A DNA stretch of 64,000 bases from Bacillus sp. SORGH_AS_0510. GTDB lineage: Bacteria; Bacillota; Bacilli; Bacillales; Cytobacillaceae. A program made the position numbers and the translations under genes. A model generated the notes under the pieces. The model was not told where the DNA came from, ran no database searches, and worked only from the letters and a program-made list of their open reading frames with translations. Where the stretch lies: positions 71,001-135,000 of the forward strand of contig NZ_JAUTAU010000001.1 of the NCBI RefSeq assembly GCF_030818775.1. Direction: 5' to 3'. Below, one piece after another: positions 8,050-17,644 of the stretch. Position 1 is the first letter of the stretch. Each line of letters begins with the position of its first letter.

Positions 8050-8078
8050 ATTAAAGGAGTGTCTGATTTACCTTTCAA
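8050..8078 (-). promoter_or_regulatory. Candidate promoter of the pqq operon
   Basis: TTGAAA (8073-8078), 17-nt spacer, TTTAAT (8050-8055), about 42 nt before the pqqA start and downstream of the terminator that closes the dehydrogenase transcript. This implies separate transcription of pqq and dehydrogenase genes. Confidence 0.55.
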
Positions 8079-8180
8079 AACAATCATATGTTGGCGGAAA
8101 CTCCAAAATAACTAAAATTTCAACATGAAGTTGTCCAATAGTAAGCCCGTATTTTGCAAAATGCTGCAAATTTACCTCAC

Positions 8181-8215
8181 AAAAAAAAACAACCTGAGTC
8201 CGTAAACTCAGGTTG
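8181..8215 (-). terminator. Terminator after the dehydrogenase / secreted-protein genes
   Basis: Perfect 9-bp stem CAACCTGAG / CTCAGGTTG (8190-8198, 8207-8215), followed on the minus strand by T9. It separates this transcript from pqqA. Confidence 0.92.
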
Positions 8216-8270
8216 CCTTTGTTCTTTTAAATTACTTCTTCTGGGACTGCCATTGTTTTTCACCTTTACT

Positions 8271-8735
8271 TCAGTACTGACTACTTTTTAACATAAAATT
8301 AACTGTCCATTGTCCCTTTTGATTCATTATTCCATGTGTGTGAAATGACAATTCGGAATTATCTGATCTGTAATGGTGCATCTGTGCTATTATCGTTCCT
8401 TTATACTCATTATTACTTATTTTCTTAAACGATTCCGATTCCTCACGAACTAACGTATTCCCAATCCAAATATACGGGTTTCCAATCAAACTTTTGGTAT
8501 TCGGACTAACTTGTATATTTGAATTTGAGGTTATCGTATAATGCAGCTGAATGTCTTGGCCGTGGTTTATGATCGAATAGTCATTGATGGTTAACCTGAT
8601 TCCGTTACTCTCGGATGAACCTAAGCCATTACTTGATTGAGCATTGGTCGATTTTGGGTAGGCAAATCCAAAGAGTAAGGAAATACATAAGGCGGCACCA
8701 ATGAATCGCACGGTATAAATCGGTAATTTTCTCAT
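8271..8735 (-). CDS. Secreted protein of unknown function, downstream of the PQQ dehydrogenase
   Basis: About 154 residues. The ATG at 8735 follows AAGGATGG with good spacing; an earlier ATG (8759) has no SD. An N-terminal signal peptide is evident (MRKLPIYTVRF, then a hydrophobic stretch ending GFAYPKSTNAQS, likely cleaved after A-x-A-like residues). The mature part looks beta-rich and ends GIMNQKGQWTVNFML, loosely like DUF4179/DUF5643-type extracytoplasmic domains. It lies 42 nt after the dehydrogenase gene with a shared terminator, so an accessory or stabilising role at the cell surface is plausible. No catalytic motif is visible. Confidence 0.65.
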   Translation of the reverse strand: MRKLPIYTVRFIGAALCISLLFGFAYPKSTNAQSSNGLGSSESNGIRLTINDYSIINHGQDIQLHYTITSNSNIQVSPNTKSLIGNPYIWIGNTLVREESESFKKISNNEYKGTIIAQMHHYRSDNSELSFHTHGIMNQKGQWTVNFMLKSSQY

Positions 8736-8777
8736 TTTACCACCATCCTTATTTTTCATGTATATCTAAAGTAAAAA

Positions 8778-10694
8778 TCATTTCTTTTTGGATAGCCAAT
8801 CCGCTAGTGCTTCAGCCTCTGCACCTTTAGCCAAGCCTGCTGGCATACGGTCGCCACCATTAAGAATTTGATTCAATATGTCCTCTTTAGACATAGTTTT
8901 ACCTATGTGTTGAAGATTTGGAGCTGTTGCGCCTTGAAGATTATCCCCGTGACAGGAAATACAACTTCTTTTGTAAACCTTTTCCGGATCGATAACAACG
9001 TCTGCTTGCCCTTGTAATTTTGCATTTTTATTTATAGCTCCAGGTTTCAACTTGCCTCCGAGACCATAAACAACAACCTTCGTACCACCAGTAATGACTG
9101 CAACATATTCATGGCCGTCAACGGTATATATGGAAGGAGCCATTTTGATTTGTTTTCCTCCACTTTGCATTTTCCATAATACTTTACCTGTTTTAATATC
9201 AAGAGCATTTACGTTTCCATCCAATTCCCCGTAGAAAGCAAGACCGGCAGCAGTACTTGTGAATCCTCCATACATCGGATCGTCCGTTTCATTTTGATAT
9301 ACTTTTTTCCCTGTATTCATATCAATTGCTGTAATGGTACCAGAAACATCAACATCCTTTGGTAAAGGAAGAATCTTTGTTCCTGGGAAGGTATTATTAT
9401 CTTTTGCAATCTCTTCTGCATCTTTAGCGGCTACCATTAAATTAGGACTATTAATACCTGGAATAAGCACATAGTTGGTGTCAGGGTCATATGTCTGTGG
9501 AGCATAGCTTTCTCCACCTGGAGTCCCTGGCCATTGAAGTACAGCTTTACTCTCATCGCTTGGTACGTCCGAGTGTTGAATTTTTACAAAAGGTACCCCA
9601 TCATAAATGGTTTTCCCCGTTTTTGCATCCCACGCATACCACTTTCCATTCTTACCGCCTTCAACCACAACCTTTTGCTTTTTCCCGTCAACCTTTGCAT
9701 TTAGAATCATCGGTGTTGCTGCAGCATCATAATCCCATATATCATGTTCAACTTGATTGGAAGACCACTTAAATTCCCCTGTTTTACTATCTAAAGCAAC
9801 AATAGAATCGGTATATGGATTTTTTCCTTTTCTATCTGCATCGTAAAAGTCCGGAGCAGGATTCCCTACTGCAAAATACATCATATCAGTTTCTGGGTCA
9901 AACGACATCGGTGTCCATACGGATCCTCCGCCCGTATATTTACCCTTCGCCCAGCCAGTTCCTCTTTTAGGAACTGTCCAAAACGGCTCTTTCCATAGCG
10001 GTTCCAAGGTGTCTGCTTTAAACGCCCAAACAAAACCTCGTGTACCATTATCACCGCCGCTGCTTCCAACGTAAACGTTGCCATCATAATACATCGGAGC
10101 TGATGATTCATAGTATCTGTTTTCTAATTTAATAGTAGGTTCATGATCCCAAAAGTTAACCATTTTTAACAGTTTTCCGTTCTTCGCATCAAGTTTAGCC
10201 AACCGATTATCTATCATCAAGACAAATACATTCCCATTGACTACTGCGACGCCCCTACTTGCCACATTGGACTGCCATGGCAAACCATTAATATGATCAA
10301 GTACTTCCTTGGGTGGTGTCCATGCCCAAAGCTTCTTCCCACTTGCCGCGTCGATGGCAAACACATGATTTTTCGCACTAGTCACATACATGACCCCGTC
10401 ATGAACGACAGGGAAATCTTCTTGTAAATTTGGAACATCCTTATTCCAATCTAAGATATCCTGCTGCCATGCAATCCCCATTTTTTTTACATTATCTTTT
10501 GTAATCTGTTTATAGGGCACATGTCGGGTATGTTGAAGGTCATACCCCCAATTTGGGAATCCTGTCTCATTTACCTGGTCTGATTTCTTGTTTTTTTCGT
10601 TTTTTGCATTGTTCTGGTTATTGTTCGTTTGACAGCCAACAATGATAATACTGGCAAGCAAAACCGAACCTGTTGCTTTTAAAAGTTGCCTCAC
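8778..10694 (-). CDS. Lipoprotein PQQ-dependent dehydrogenase with C-terminal cytochrome c (quinohemoprotein)
   Basis: 638 residues. The signal sequence ends IIIVGC, so Cys21 is probably lipidated and the enzyme sits on the outer face of the membrane. An Asn/Lys-rich linker follows (22-42), then an eight-bladed PQQ propeller (about 45-550) and a cytochrome c domain (about 565-638) with CISCH (Cys578, Cys581, His582) and Met617 as likely heme ligand. The active-site segment DIWDYD (318-323) has the catalytic Asp321 and a second Asp at 323. Asp at +2 marks the lanthanide-dependent type (XoxF, PedH), where calcium enzymes have Ala or Ser. The only cysteines are 21, 578 and 581, so the vicinal disulfide of typical alcohol dehydrogenases is absent. 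Start GTG with AAGGAGG 8 nt upstream. Substrate unknown; alcohol oxidation is the family role. Confidence 0.92.
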   Translation of the reverse strand: MRQLLKATGSVLLASIIIVGCQTNNNQNNAKNEKNKKSDQVNETGFPNWGYDLQHTRHVPYKQITKDNVKKMGIAWQQDILDWNKDVPNLQEDFPVVHDGVMYVTSAKNHVFAIDAASGKKLWAWTPPKEVLDHINGLPWQSNVASRGVAVVNGNVFVLMIDNRLAKLDAKNGKLLKMVNFWDHEPTIKLENRYYESSAPMYYDGNVYVGSSGGDNGTRGFVWAFKADTLEPLWKEPFWTVPKRGTGWAKGKYTGGGSVWTPMSFDPETDMMYFAVGNPAPDFYDADRKGKNPYTDSIVALDSKTGEFKWSSNQVEHDIWDYDAAATPMILNAKVDGKKQKVVVEGGKNGKWYAWDAKTGKTIYDGVPFVKIQHSDVPSDESKAVLQWPGTPGGESYAPQTYDPDTNYVLIPGINSPNLMVAAKDAEEIAKDNNTFPGTKILPLPKDVDVSGTITAIDMNTGKKVYQNETDDPMYGGFTSTAAGLAFYGELDGNVNALDIKTGKVLWKMQSGGKQIKMAPSIYTVDGHEYVAVITGGTKVVVYGLGGKLKPGAINKNAKLQGQADVVIDPEKVYKRSCISCHGDNLQGATAPNLQHIGKTMSKEDILNQILNGGDRMPAGLAKGAEAEALADWLSKKK

Positions 10695-10817
10695 GAAAAT
10701 AGCCTCCTTACATTATGAAGTATAATTGGTGAATTCTGATAACTACTATTCTGCTTTGTTATTTCCTCCTTAAGACAATCTTACTTTTATAAGAACAATG
10801 GTATATTTACCTAAAAC

Positions 10818-10823
10818 ATTATA
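10818..10823 (-). promoter_or_regulatory. Candidate -10 element for the PQQ dehydrogenase gene
   Basis: TATAAT on the minus strand about 124 nt before the GTG start. The matching -35 (GGTTAG, 17 nt away) is poor; TTGCAT-N18-TAAATA overlaps it as an alternative. Besides this and the MITE-like element, the 10695-10954 gap shows a second SD-like AAGGAGG with no start codon after it. Confidence 0.35.
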
Positions 10824-10863
10824 AATTATGCAATTTATGACTAACCCTTCCTTCCCTTTTGTT

Positions 10864-10953
10864 TGAGGCTTTGTTAAACTTGTCTGTTGATTTCCGCTCC
10901 AGACGCTTCAATCAACAGGGTTTAAAAATCAACATTGTTCTTTAACACAGCCT
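10864..10953. repeat. MITE-like element, copy 1
   Basis: Ends AGGCTTTGTTAAA and TTTAACACAGCCT form imperfect inverted repeats around an interior containing TGTCTGTTGATTTCCGCTCC. The same ends and interior recur at 35948-36023. No target duplication is visible at this copy. It abuts the duplicated rpsI terminator. Confidence 0.7.
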
Positions 10954-10954
10954 A

Positions 10955-10995
10955 AACGTAAAAAAGACCCCCAACCAAATGGTTGAGAGTCTTTG
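10955..10995 (-). terminator. Terminator of rplM-rpsI
   Basis: AAAGACTCTCAACCA / TGGTTGGGGGTCTTT hairpin plus T-run on the minus strand, starting 15 nt after the rpsI stop. A near copy lies at 2845-2889. Confidence 0.88.
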
Positions 10996-11009
10996 AAAGT
11001 TCGCAAAGA

Positions 11010-11402
11010 TTAACGCTTTGAGAACTGAGGCGCACGACGAGCACCTTTAAGACCGTATTTCTTACGCTCTTTCATACGTGCATCACGAGTTAATAAACCA
11101 GCGCGCTTTAATGTTGGACGGAACTCAGGGTCAGCTTGAAGTAATGCGCGAGCAATACCGTGGCGGATTGCGCCAGCTTGACCAGTGTAACCACCGCCGC
11201 TTACGTTTACAAGAACATCGTAGCTACCAACTGTTTCAGTTGCTACTAATGGTTGTCTTACAACAACACGTAAAGCTTCGAATGGGATATAATCTTCGAT
11301 TTCACGACCGTTAACTACAATTTTACCTGTGCCTGGAACTAGACGCACACGTGCGACTGAGCTCTTACGACGACCAGTACCAATATATTGAACTTGTGCC
11401 AA
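11010..11402 (-). CDS. rpsI: 30S ribosomal protein S9
   Basis: 130 residues, full length. It starts [19 protein letters not shown] and ends in the basic [12 protein letters not shown] tail that reaches the P-site tRNA. The YIPFEALR and [19 protein letters not shown] blocks are typical of S9. It follows rplM by 20 nt, the common bacterial pair, and is last in its operon. Confidence 0.98.
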   Translation of the reverse strand: MAQVQYIGTGRRKSSVARVRLVPGTGKIVVNGREIEDYIPFEALRVVVRQPLVATETVGSYDVLVNVSGGGYTGQAGAIRHGIARALLQADPEFRPTLKRAGLLTRDARMKERKKYGLKGARRAPQFSKR

Positions 11403-11422
11403 GTTAATTCCCTCCCTCTAAA

Positions 11423-11860
11423 TTATCCGCGAAGTTCGTAAACTTCAGGTTTTTGTGCTTGGTGTGGATGTTCGCTACCAGCATATACGTGTAACTTTTT
11501 GAACATTTGACGGCCAAGAGAATTCTTTGGAAGCATACCTTTAACAGCAAGCTCGATCATTTTCTCAGCATAGTTTGTACGCATTTCTAGAGCCGTTCTT
11601 TGCTTTAAACCACCTGGGTGTAAGCTGTGACGGTAGTAGATCTTGTCAGTTAATTTCTTTCCTGTAAGTTCTACTTTAGAAGCATTAAGAATGATTACAT
11701 GATCACCAGTGTCAACATTTGGTGTAAAAGTTGGTTTGTTTTTACCACGTAAAATTGACGCTACTTCAGAAGCAAGACGACCAAGAGTTTTGCCCTCAGC
11801 ATCAATCACGTACCATTTACGCTCGATATTGTTGGCATTTGCCATAAACGTTGTACGCAT
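11423..11860 (-). CDS. rplM: 50S ribosomal protein L13
   Basis: 145 residues, the same length as in B. subtilis. [16 protein letters not shown] near the N-terminus, then [17 protein letters not shown] and the C-terminal KPEVYELRG. First gene of rplM-rpsI, with its own promoter and a long structured leader that probably gives autogenous control. Confidence 0.98.
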   Translation of the reverse strand: MRTTFMANANNIERKWYVIDAEGKTLGRLASEVASILRGKNKPTFTPNVDTGDHVIILNASKVELTGKKLTDKIYYRHSLHPGGLKQRTALEMRTNYAEKMIELAVKGMLPKNSLGRQMFKKLHVYAGSEHPHQAQKPEVYELRG

Positions 11861-11898
11861 GAGTTTCCCTCCTAATTAAATCCTAAAGATTATTTTTC

Positions 11899-11961
11899 GC
11901 ACCTTCAAAGCAATGAATGATCAATTCTGTTCCGGGAATCATTCACCCATGCCCTTGTGCG
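11899..11961 (-). ncRNA. Structured leader of rplM, probable L13 leader
   Basis: Between the promoter and rplM the RNA can fold with CGCAC pairing GTGCG at the base and TGAATGAT pairing ATCATTCA inside, enclosing CCCGG. Position and structure fit the L13 autoregulatory leader known upstream of rplM in Bacilli. Identification rests on context and folding by eye. Confidence 0.6.
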
Positions 11962-12044
11962 GCTAAGTTTCATTTCATATATTTTCAATCACGATGAAGA
12001 CTTTCCGGGGCTTTATCGTGGGATTAAAAACACACACATATAAT

Positions 12045-12073
12045 ATAATAAATACATTGGGTCTATATGTCAA
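12045..12073 (-). promoter_or_regulatory. Promoter of rplM-rpsI
   Basis: TTGACA (12068-12073), 17 nt, TATTAT (12045-12050), located just beyond the truA stop and giving a leader of about 180 nt. Confidence 0.85.
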
Positions 12074-12111
12074 GGGAATGTTACACCTGGTTAGGTTGTT
12101 TTATACAAAAA

Positions 12112-12852
12112 TTATTGATAAAAAACTCCCCAAAGGTATAGACCGTGGGCTGGCGCTGTCTTTCCAGCGAAGCGGCGATCTTTTTTTTCTAGAATGGCCG
12201 ATATATCCTCTGGCCTTCGATCACCTGCACCTACCTCTAGTAAAGTCCCGACTAAAATCCGGACCATGTTATACAAAAAGCCATTTCCCACAAAGCGAAT
12301 GGTAAGTTGGTCGCCTTCGAGCAAAAAATCGATTGCCTGAATGGTCCGTACTTTATCCTCCACTTCTGTTTTTGCTGAACAAAAGCTAGTAAAGTCATGG
12401 GTGCCAAGGAAATATTTACTTGCTTCCTTCATTGCTTCTAGGTTTAGCGGATAAGAATAGCGATAGGCAAATTTCCGCTGGAAGGGGTCCCTTTTCACTG
12501 ATAAATACAGCTTATAACGGTATTCTTTCCCTTTGGCACCAAACCGGGAGTGAAAGTCTTTGGCTACTTTTTCAACTGAAAGTACTGAAATATCCTCAGG
12601 GAGCATCGAATTCAGAGCAATTTCCCACCTTTCTTCAGTGATAGGAAGTGGGGAATCAAAATGAATCACCTGCCCCAATGCATGAACCCCTGCATCTGTT
12701 CGCCCAGAACCAGACACTTTAATGGTGGTGCCTTTATGCATCTTTGCTAAGACAGCTTCAAGCTCCAGTTGTACCGTCCGCTTATTCGGTTGGACTTGAT
12801 ACCCGGAGAACCCCGAGCCATCATAGGATATAATGCATTTGTATCGTTGCAT
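12112..12852 (-). CDS. truA: tRNA pseudouridine(38-40) synthase TruA
   Basis: 246 residues. It converts U38-U40 in the anticodon arm of tRNAs to pseudouridine. The catalytic Asp lies in [14 protein letters not shown] (near residue 52), and the [14 protein letters not shown]-terminus and [17 protein letters not shown] block are typical. It follows ecfT by 12 nt, so it is probably the last gene of an ecfA1-ecfA2-ecfT-truA transcript, as in B. subtilis. Confidence 0.97.
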   Translation of the reverse strand: MQRYKCIISYDGSGFSGYQVQPNKRTVQLELEAVLAKMHKGTTIKVSGSGRTDAGVHALGQVIHFDSPLPITEERWEIALNSMLPEDISVLSVEKVAKDFHSRFGAKGKEYRYKLYLSVKRDPFQRKFAYRYSYPLNLEAMKEASKYFLGTHDFTSFCSAKTEVEDKVRTIQAIDFLLEGDQLTIRFVGNGFLYNMVRILVGTLLEVGAGDRRPEDISAILEKKDRRFAGKTAPAHGLYLWGVFYQ

Positions 12853-12864
12853 GATTTCGCCCCA

Positions 12865-13662
12865 TTATGAACGTAATAATATTAAAAAGATCGTTACAAC
12901 ACCAAGGAGTACTAATTGCAGAGTATCGGCCCCTTGCCATTCCAGCTGCCGATATTTCGTTCTCCCTTCGCCGCCGCGATAACCTCTCGCTTCCATCGCT
13001 ATAGCTAGCTCCTCCGCCCGTTTAAACGAGCTGACAAACAACGGAATAAGTAGGGGAATAACCGCCTTGATCCGCTCCTTAAAGGGACCGCTGGAAAATT
13101 CAACTCCACGGGCGATTTGTGCCTTCATGATCTTATCTGTTTCCTGCATTAACGTCGGAATGAATCGTAAGGAAATAGACATCATCAGTGCCATTTCATG
13201 GACTGGAAAATGAACCTTTTTTAACGGGTGTAATAGGGTTTCCAATCCATCGGTTATTTCAATCGGTGTAGTTGTTAATGTTAGTAAGGAAGTCATTAAG
13301 ATTAAGAAGAAGAATCGTAAGGAGATAAAGATCCCCTGTCTGACACCTTCTTCGTATATCTTAATCGGTCCCAATTGATATAAAAGGTCGCCTTGTTTCG
13401 TAAAGAACAGCTGCAACACTAATGTAAAAAGGACAAGCCATAAAACGGGTTTCAAGCCCCCATATAAAAAGCGAATGGGAATTCGTGCTAACCCAAGCAT
13501 AAAAAATGTATAAATTCCAATAAGTGCATATGTGACTGCGTTGTTTGCAAGAAAAATCACACAGACAAATAAGAAAATAACCAATATTTTAGATCGAGGG
13601 TCCATTTTATGAATGAGAGAATCAGCCGGAACATAACGGCCAAAAATCATTTTTTCCATCAT
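12865..13662 (-). CDS. ecfT: ECF transporter transmembrane component EcfT
   Basis: 265 residues with several membrane helices. EcfT is the scaffold that joins the two ATPases to interchangeable vitamin-binding S components. The two coupling motifs with Ala-Arg-Gly are present: AQIARGVEF and AIAMEARGYRGG, in the cytoplasmic helices. Its start overlaps the ecfA2 stop by 4 nt. GAGGTG upstream supports 13662, though a second ATG follows immediately. Confidence 0.95.
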   Translation of the reverse strand: MMEKMIFGRYVPADSLIHKMDPRSKILVIFLFVCVIFLANNAVTYALIGIYTFFMLGLARIPIRFLYGGLKPVLWLVLFTLVLQLFFTKQGDLLYQLGPIKIYEEGVRQGIFISLRFFFLILMTSLLTLTTTPIEITDGLETLLHPLKKVHFPVHEMALMMSISLRFIPTLMQETDKIMKAQIARGVEFSSGPFKERIKAVIPLLIPLFVSSFKRAEELAIAMEARGYRGGEGRTKYRQLEWQGADTLQLVLLGVVTIFLILLRS

Positions 13663-14528
13663 GAGTGAACACCTCTTTTTAACGCTTCGGTAACCGCTGT
13701 GGACAGCTCATCAATCGACAAATACATTCTGTCCAGCTTAAAGCCTAATTTCTCCTCTAGCTTCAATTGAAAGCGGACCACTTCGGGAACATCTAGTCCC
13801 ATATGCATCAGCTCTACAGGGGATGAGAATATCTCTTCAGGTGTTCCTTTTTTCACGACTCTACCTTGCTGCATAATAACAATTTGATCCGCATAATGTG
13901 CCGCGTCTTCCATACTGTGTGTCACTAGTATGGTAGATAGGTTTCTTTCCTTATGGAGGGCATAAAACATATCCATAATTTCTTTCCGTCCACGGGGATC
14001 CAATCCAGCGGTAGGTTCATCGAGAACGATGACATCTGGTTCCATGGCTAGAACACCCGCTATCGCTACCCGGCGCATCTGTCCGCCAGATAAATCAAAA
14101 GGAGACTTTTCTAAGACTTCTTCCCCTAATCCTACCTGTTTTAATGCAATACGTGCCCGTTTTTTTGCCTCTGCTTCAGATACACCGAAATTAAGCGGGC
14201 CAAAAATAATATCTTTTTCAACTGTTTCTTCAAAAAGCTGATGTTCAGGAAATTGAAAAACAATACCTACCTTTTGTCGTACAGGTTTTAGGTTTTTATG
14301 CTTCTGCTGTGCTTTAATTTCATGAGCTCCAATTTTAACCGTTCCTTTGGTGGGTTGGAGAAGTGCATTTAGATGTTGCAGGACCGTTGACTTGCCAGAG
14401 CCTGTATGACCGATAATAGCCATATATGTTCCAGAAGGAATATCAATCGAAACATCCTCGATCGCTAAGTGCTCAAATGGAGTATTTGCTTGATACCTAT
14501 AATCTATATGTTGAAGCGAGATGTCCAT
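13659..14528 (-). CDS. ecfA2: ECF transporter ATPase EcfA2
   Basis: ABC ATPase of 289 residues: Walker [10 protein letters not shown] near residue 40, signature [14 protein letters not shown], Walker [14 protein letters not shown], switch His in LVTHSMEDA. It powers uptake of vitamins or metals chosen by S components encoded elsewhere. It overlaps ecfA1 by 25 nt and ecfT by 4 nt, consistent with coupled production of the 1:1:1 complex. Confidence 0.95.
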   Translation of the reverse strand: MDISLQHIDYRYQANTPFEHLAIEDVSIDIPSGTYMAIIGHTGSGKSTVLQHLNALLQPTKGTVKIGAHEIKAQQKHKNLKPVRQKVGIVFQFPEHQLFEETVEKDIIFGPLNFGVSEAEAKKRARIALKQVGLGEEVLEKSPFDLSGGQMRRVAIAGVLAMEPDVIVLDEPTAGLDPRGRKEIMDMFYALHKERNLSTILVTHSMEDAAHYADQIVIMQQGRVVKKGTPEEIFSSPVELMHMGLDVPEVVRFQLKLEEKLGFKLDRMYLSIDELSTAVTEALKRGVHS

Positions 14529-15343
14529 AGCTCTGTCACCAACTCTTCTTCCGATAAATAATGCTTGGATAACTCGAACCCTTTTTGACGGAATGCTTTT
14601 GTCATTTTAACCGAGAACGGAATATCCAATCCTAATTGAATCAACTGCTCGTCCATTGAAAAAATCTCTTCAGGTACGCCTTCACGGAAAACCTCACCTT
14701 TATTCATAACTATTATGCGATCGGCTTTTGCCGCCTCTTCTAAATCATGAGTAATAGAAATAACCGTTAATGCCTTTTCTTGTTTTAGAACTCTCACAGT
14801 CTCTAAAACCTCTTCACGGCCTCTTGGATCCAGCATAGAGGTCGCCTCGTCTAGAATAATAATAGAAGGTCTCAGCGCAAGGACGCCGGCAATAGCTACC
14901 CGCTGCTTCTGTCCACCGGAAAGATGGTGGGGCTCTTGATATAGAAACTTATCCATTTTCACTTTCTTTAATGAATCTTCTACTCGCTCTACCATTTCAT
15001 CTCTTGGTATACCGTGATTTTCTAGACCAAAAGCCACATCATCCTGAACGGTTGTACCGACAAACTGGTTATCTGGGTTTTGGAATACCATCCCCAACTT
15101 TTTTCGTACATCCCAAATGGTCTGTTCATTCAGAGGAATGCCACAAACAGTGATTTCGCCTTGTTGTGGGAACTGCAAACCATTCAGAAGCTTTGCCGTA
15201 GTAGATTTGCCTGAGCCATTATGACCAACAATTGCCAACCATTCTCCTTCAAAGATATCAAACGAAACATTATTAAGGGCATTGCGCTCTTGTCCCTCGT
15301 ATTGAAAGGAAACACCCTTAAGTGAAACAAGGGAATCTTTCAT
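14504..15343 (-). CDS. ecfA1: ECF transporter ATPase EcfA1
   Basis: ABC ATPase of 279 residues that forms a heterodimer with EcfA2. Walker [10 protein letters not shown], signature [14 protein letters not shown], Walker [14 protein letters not shown], switch SITHDLEEA. The ATG at 15343 has GGAGGAATAACA upstream. First gene of the ECF operon, 65 nt beyond a terminator-like hairpin; TTGCAA-N18-TATGTT in that gap is a weak promoter candidate. Confidence 0.95.
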   Translation of the reverse strand: MKDSLVSLKGVSFQYEGQERNALNNVSFDIFEGEWLAIVGHNGSGKSTTAKLLNGLQFPQQGEITVCGIPLNEQTIWDVRKKLGMVFQNPDNQFVGTTVQDDVAFGLENHGIPRDEMVERVEDSLKKVKMDKFLYQEPHHLSGGQKQRVAIAGVLALRPSIIILDEATSMLDPRGREEVLETVRVLKQEKALTVISITHDLEEAAKADRIIVMNKGEVFREGVPEEIFSMDEQLIQLGLDIPFSVKMTKAFRQKGFELSKHYLSEEELVTELWTSRFNI

Positions 15344-15407
15344 TGTTATTCCTCCTCTCGACTAACATACTAAACTAAGCTCCGCTTTTGCAAATATTTT
15401 TACATAT

Positions 15408-15481
15408 AAAAAAAGCCCGCACCTCGTCCCTGGCAGCAACATGACTGCAAAGGATTTCTATAAAGAAATGGGAGGAGGTGC
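15408..15481 (-). terminator. Terminator-like hairpin between rplQ and ecfA1
   Basis: On the minus strand GCACCTC (15475-15481) can pair with GAGGTGC (15419-15425), followed by GGGC and T7 (15408-15414). A CACGTCTCGTC segment (15490-15500) could pair instead with GACGAGGTG (15420-15428), so alternative folds are possible. The simplest reading is the terminator of the S10-spc-alpha operon. Confidence 0.65.
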
Positions 15482-15513
15482 ATGAGCTAGACGAGACGTG
15501 AAAAAGAAAACAA

Positions 15514-15660
15514 ATGGTTATGGATGAACCGTTTTCAATCCCAGGGTTTAACACCCTTCATGCTCCTACAATAGGAGTCACGCTCATCATAACACTCGTT
15601 TGGCTTGGGTCGGAAATTATATTCTTACAGAAAAAGGGCAAAGAACAAGTTTGTTTGTAA
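15514..15660 (+). CDS. Possible small membrane protein (48 residues), opposite strand
   Basis: Open frame ATG to TAA on the plus strand in the 351-bp gap between rplQ and ecfA1. The predicted peptide has one clear hydrophobic segment (TIGVTLIITLVWLGSEIIFL) flanked by an acidic N-terminus and a Lys-rich C-terminus, as in small single-pass proteins. No convincing SD directly precedes it, and GGGAGGAGG about 35 nt upstream is too far away. The rest of the gap holds the hairpin at 15408-15481. Confidence 0.3.
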   Translation: MVMDEPFSIPGFNTLHAPTIGVTLIITLVWLGSEIIFLQKKGKEQVCL

Positions 15661-15694
15661 ACTGTCCAGCGCCCTTGTTGTCTGTTAAAAGGTA

Positions 15695-16081
<387 letters not shown>

Positions 16082-16112
16082 TCATTAAACGGATTTTATA
16101 GCCGCGTTTAGA

Positions 16113-17057
16113 CTAGTCGTCCTTACGCAAACCTAATCCAAGCTCTTCTAGTTTCGCCTTCACTTCTTCGAGTGATTTGCGGCCTAAGTTACGAACCTTC
16201 ATCATATCTTCTTCAGTCTTATTAGCTAATTCCTGAACAGTGTTGATTCCAGCACGCTTTAAGCAGTTATAAGAACGAACAGAAAGATCTAGTTCTTCGA
16301 TAGTCATTTCTAGAACTTTTTCTTTTTGGTCTTCTTCTTTTTCAATCATGATTTCAGCATTTTGAGCTTCATCGGTTAACCCAACGAAAATGTTCAAATG
16401 CTCGGTCAAAATTTTCGAACCAAGAGCAATCGCCTCTTTTGGCCCAGTGCTTCCATCTGTCCAAACATCTAGCGTTAGCTTATCATAATTTGTCATTTGA
16501 CCTACGCGAGTATTTTCTACTTGATAGGACACACGTGAAACAGGTGTAAAGATTGAGTCGATTGGAATAACACCGATTGGTTGATCTTCTCTTTTGTTCA
16601 GATCAGCCGGTGTATAACCACGACCGCGTCTAGCTGTTAAACGCATGCGAAGGTGACCATTTGTAGCTAATGTAGCAATATGAAGGTCTGGATTTAAGAT
16701 TTCAACATCACTATCATGTGTGATATTGCTAGCCTTTACAGGTCCTTCACCCTGTACATCAATTTCAAGGGTTTTCTCTTCGTCAGAGTAGATTTTTAAA
16801 GCTAATTTCTTAATGTTTAAAATGATGGATGTTACATCCTCTACGACGCCTTCAATTGTTGAGAACTCATGAAGTACCCCATCGACCTGAATCGATGTAA
16901 CAGCGGCACCTGGGAGTGAAGATAGTAGGATACGACGTAAGGAGTTACCCAAAGTGGTACCATATCCACGCTCAAGTGGCTCTACGACGAACTTACCGTA
17001 CTTGGCATCATCGTTGATCTCAACCGTTTCGATTTTTGGTTTTTCTATTTCGATCAT
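16113..17057 (-). CDS. rpoA: RNA polymerase alpha subunit
   Basis: 314 residues from the ATG at 17057 (AAGGAGG 8 nt upstream; a longer TTG frame overlaps that SD and is rejected). The N-terminal domain dimerises and assembles beta and beta' ([26 protein letters not shown]). The flexible linker (about 230-245) and C-terminal domain ([36 protein letters not shown]) bind UP-element DNA and activators. It is separated from rpsK by 176 nt, the longest gap in this segment apart from map-infA. Confidence 0.98.
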   Translation of the reverse strand: MIEIEKPKIETVEINDDAKYGKFVVEPLERGYGTTLGNSLRRILLSSLPGAAVTSIQVDGVLHEFSTIEGVVEDVTSIILNIKKLALKIYSDEEKTLEIDVQGEGPVKASNITHDSDVEILNPDLHIATLATNGHLRMRLTARRGRGYTPADLNKREDQPIGVIPIDSIFTPVSRVSYQVENTRVGQMTNYDKLTLDVWTDGSTGPKEAIALGSKILTEHLNIFVGLTDEAQNAEIMIEKEEDQKEKVLEMTIEELDLSVRSYNCLKRAGINTVQELANKTEEDMMKVRNLGRKSLEEVKAKLEELGLGLRKDD

Positions 17058-17233
17058 CAAATAACCCTCCTTCAAAACGTCGAAACCTCAATTAGTTTAA
17101 TAACTAACTGAAATTCCCCCATGTATACGTTCCCGTTTTGTGCACAACAACTGGAATAAATTCTCTGTATGAACTCTAAAAAATTAGTATCATATCCATT
17201 ATAGACGCATGATACAACTTCTATACAAAGAAA

Positions 17234-17623
<390 letters not shown>

Positions 17624-17644
17624 TTAAATAACCTCCTTTGCCGA

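Noticed and set aside
10741..10800. AAGGAGG upstream of the dehydrogenase suggesting a leader peptide
   Set aside because: No start codon follows at usable spacing.
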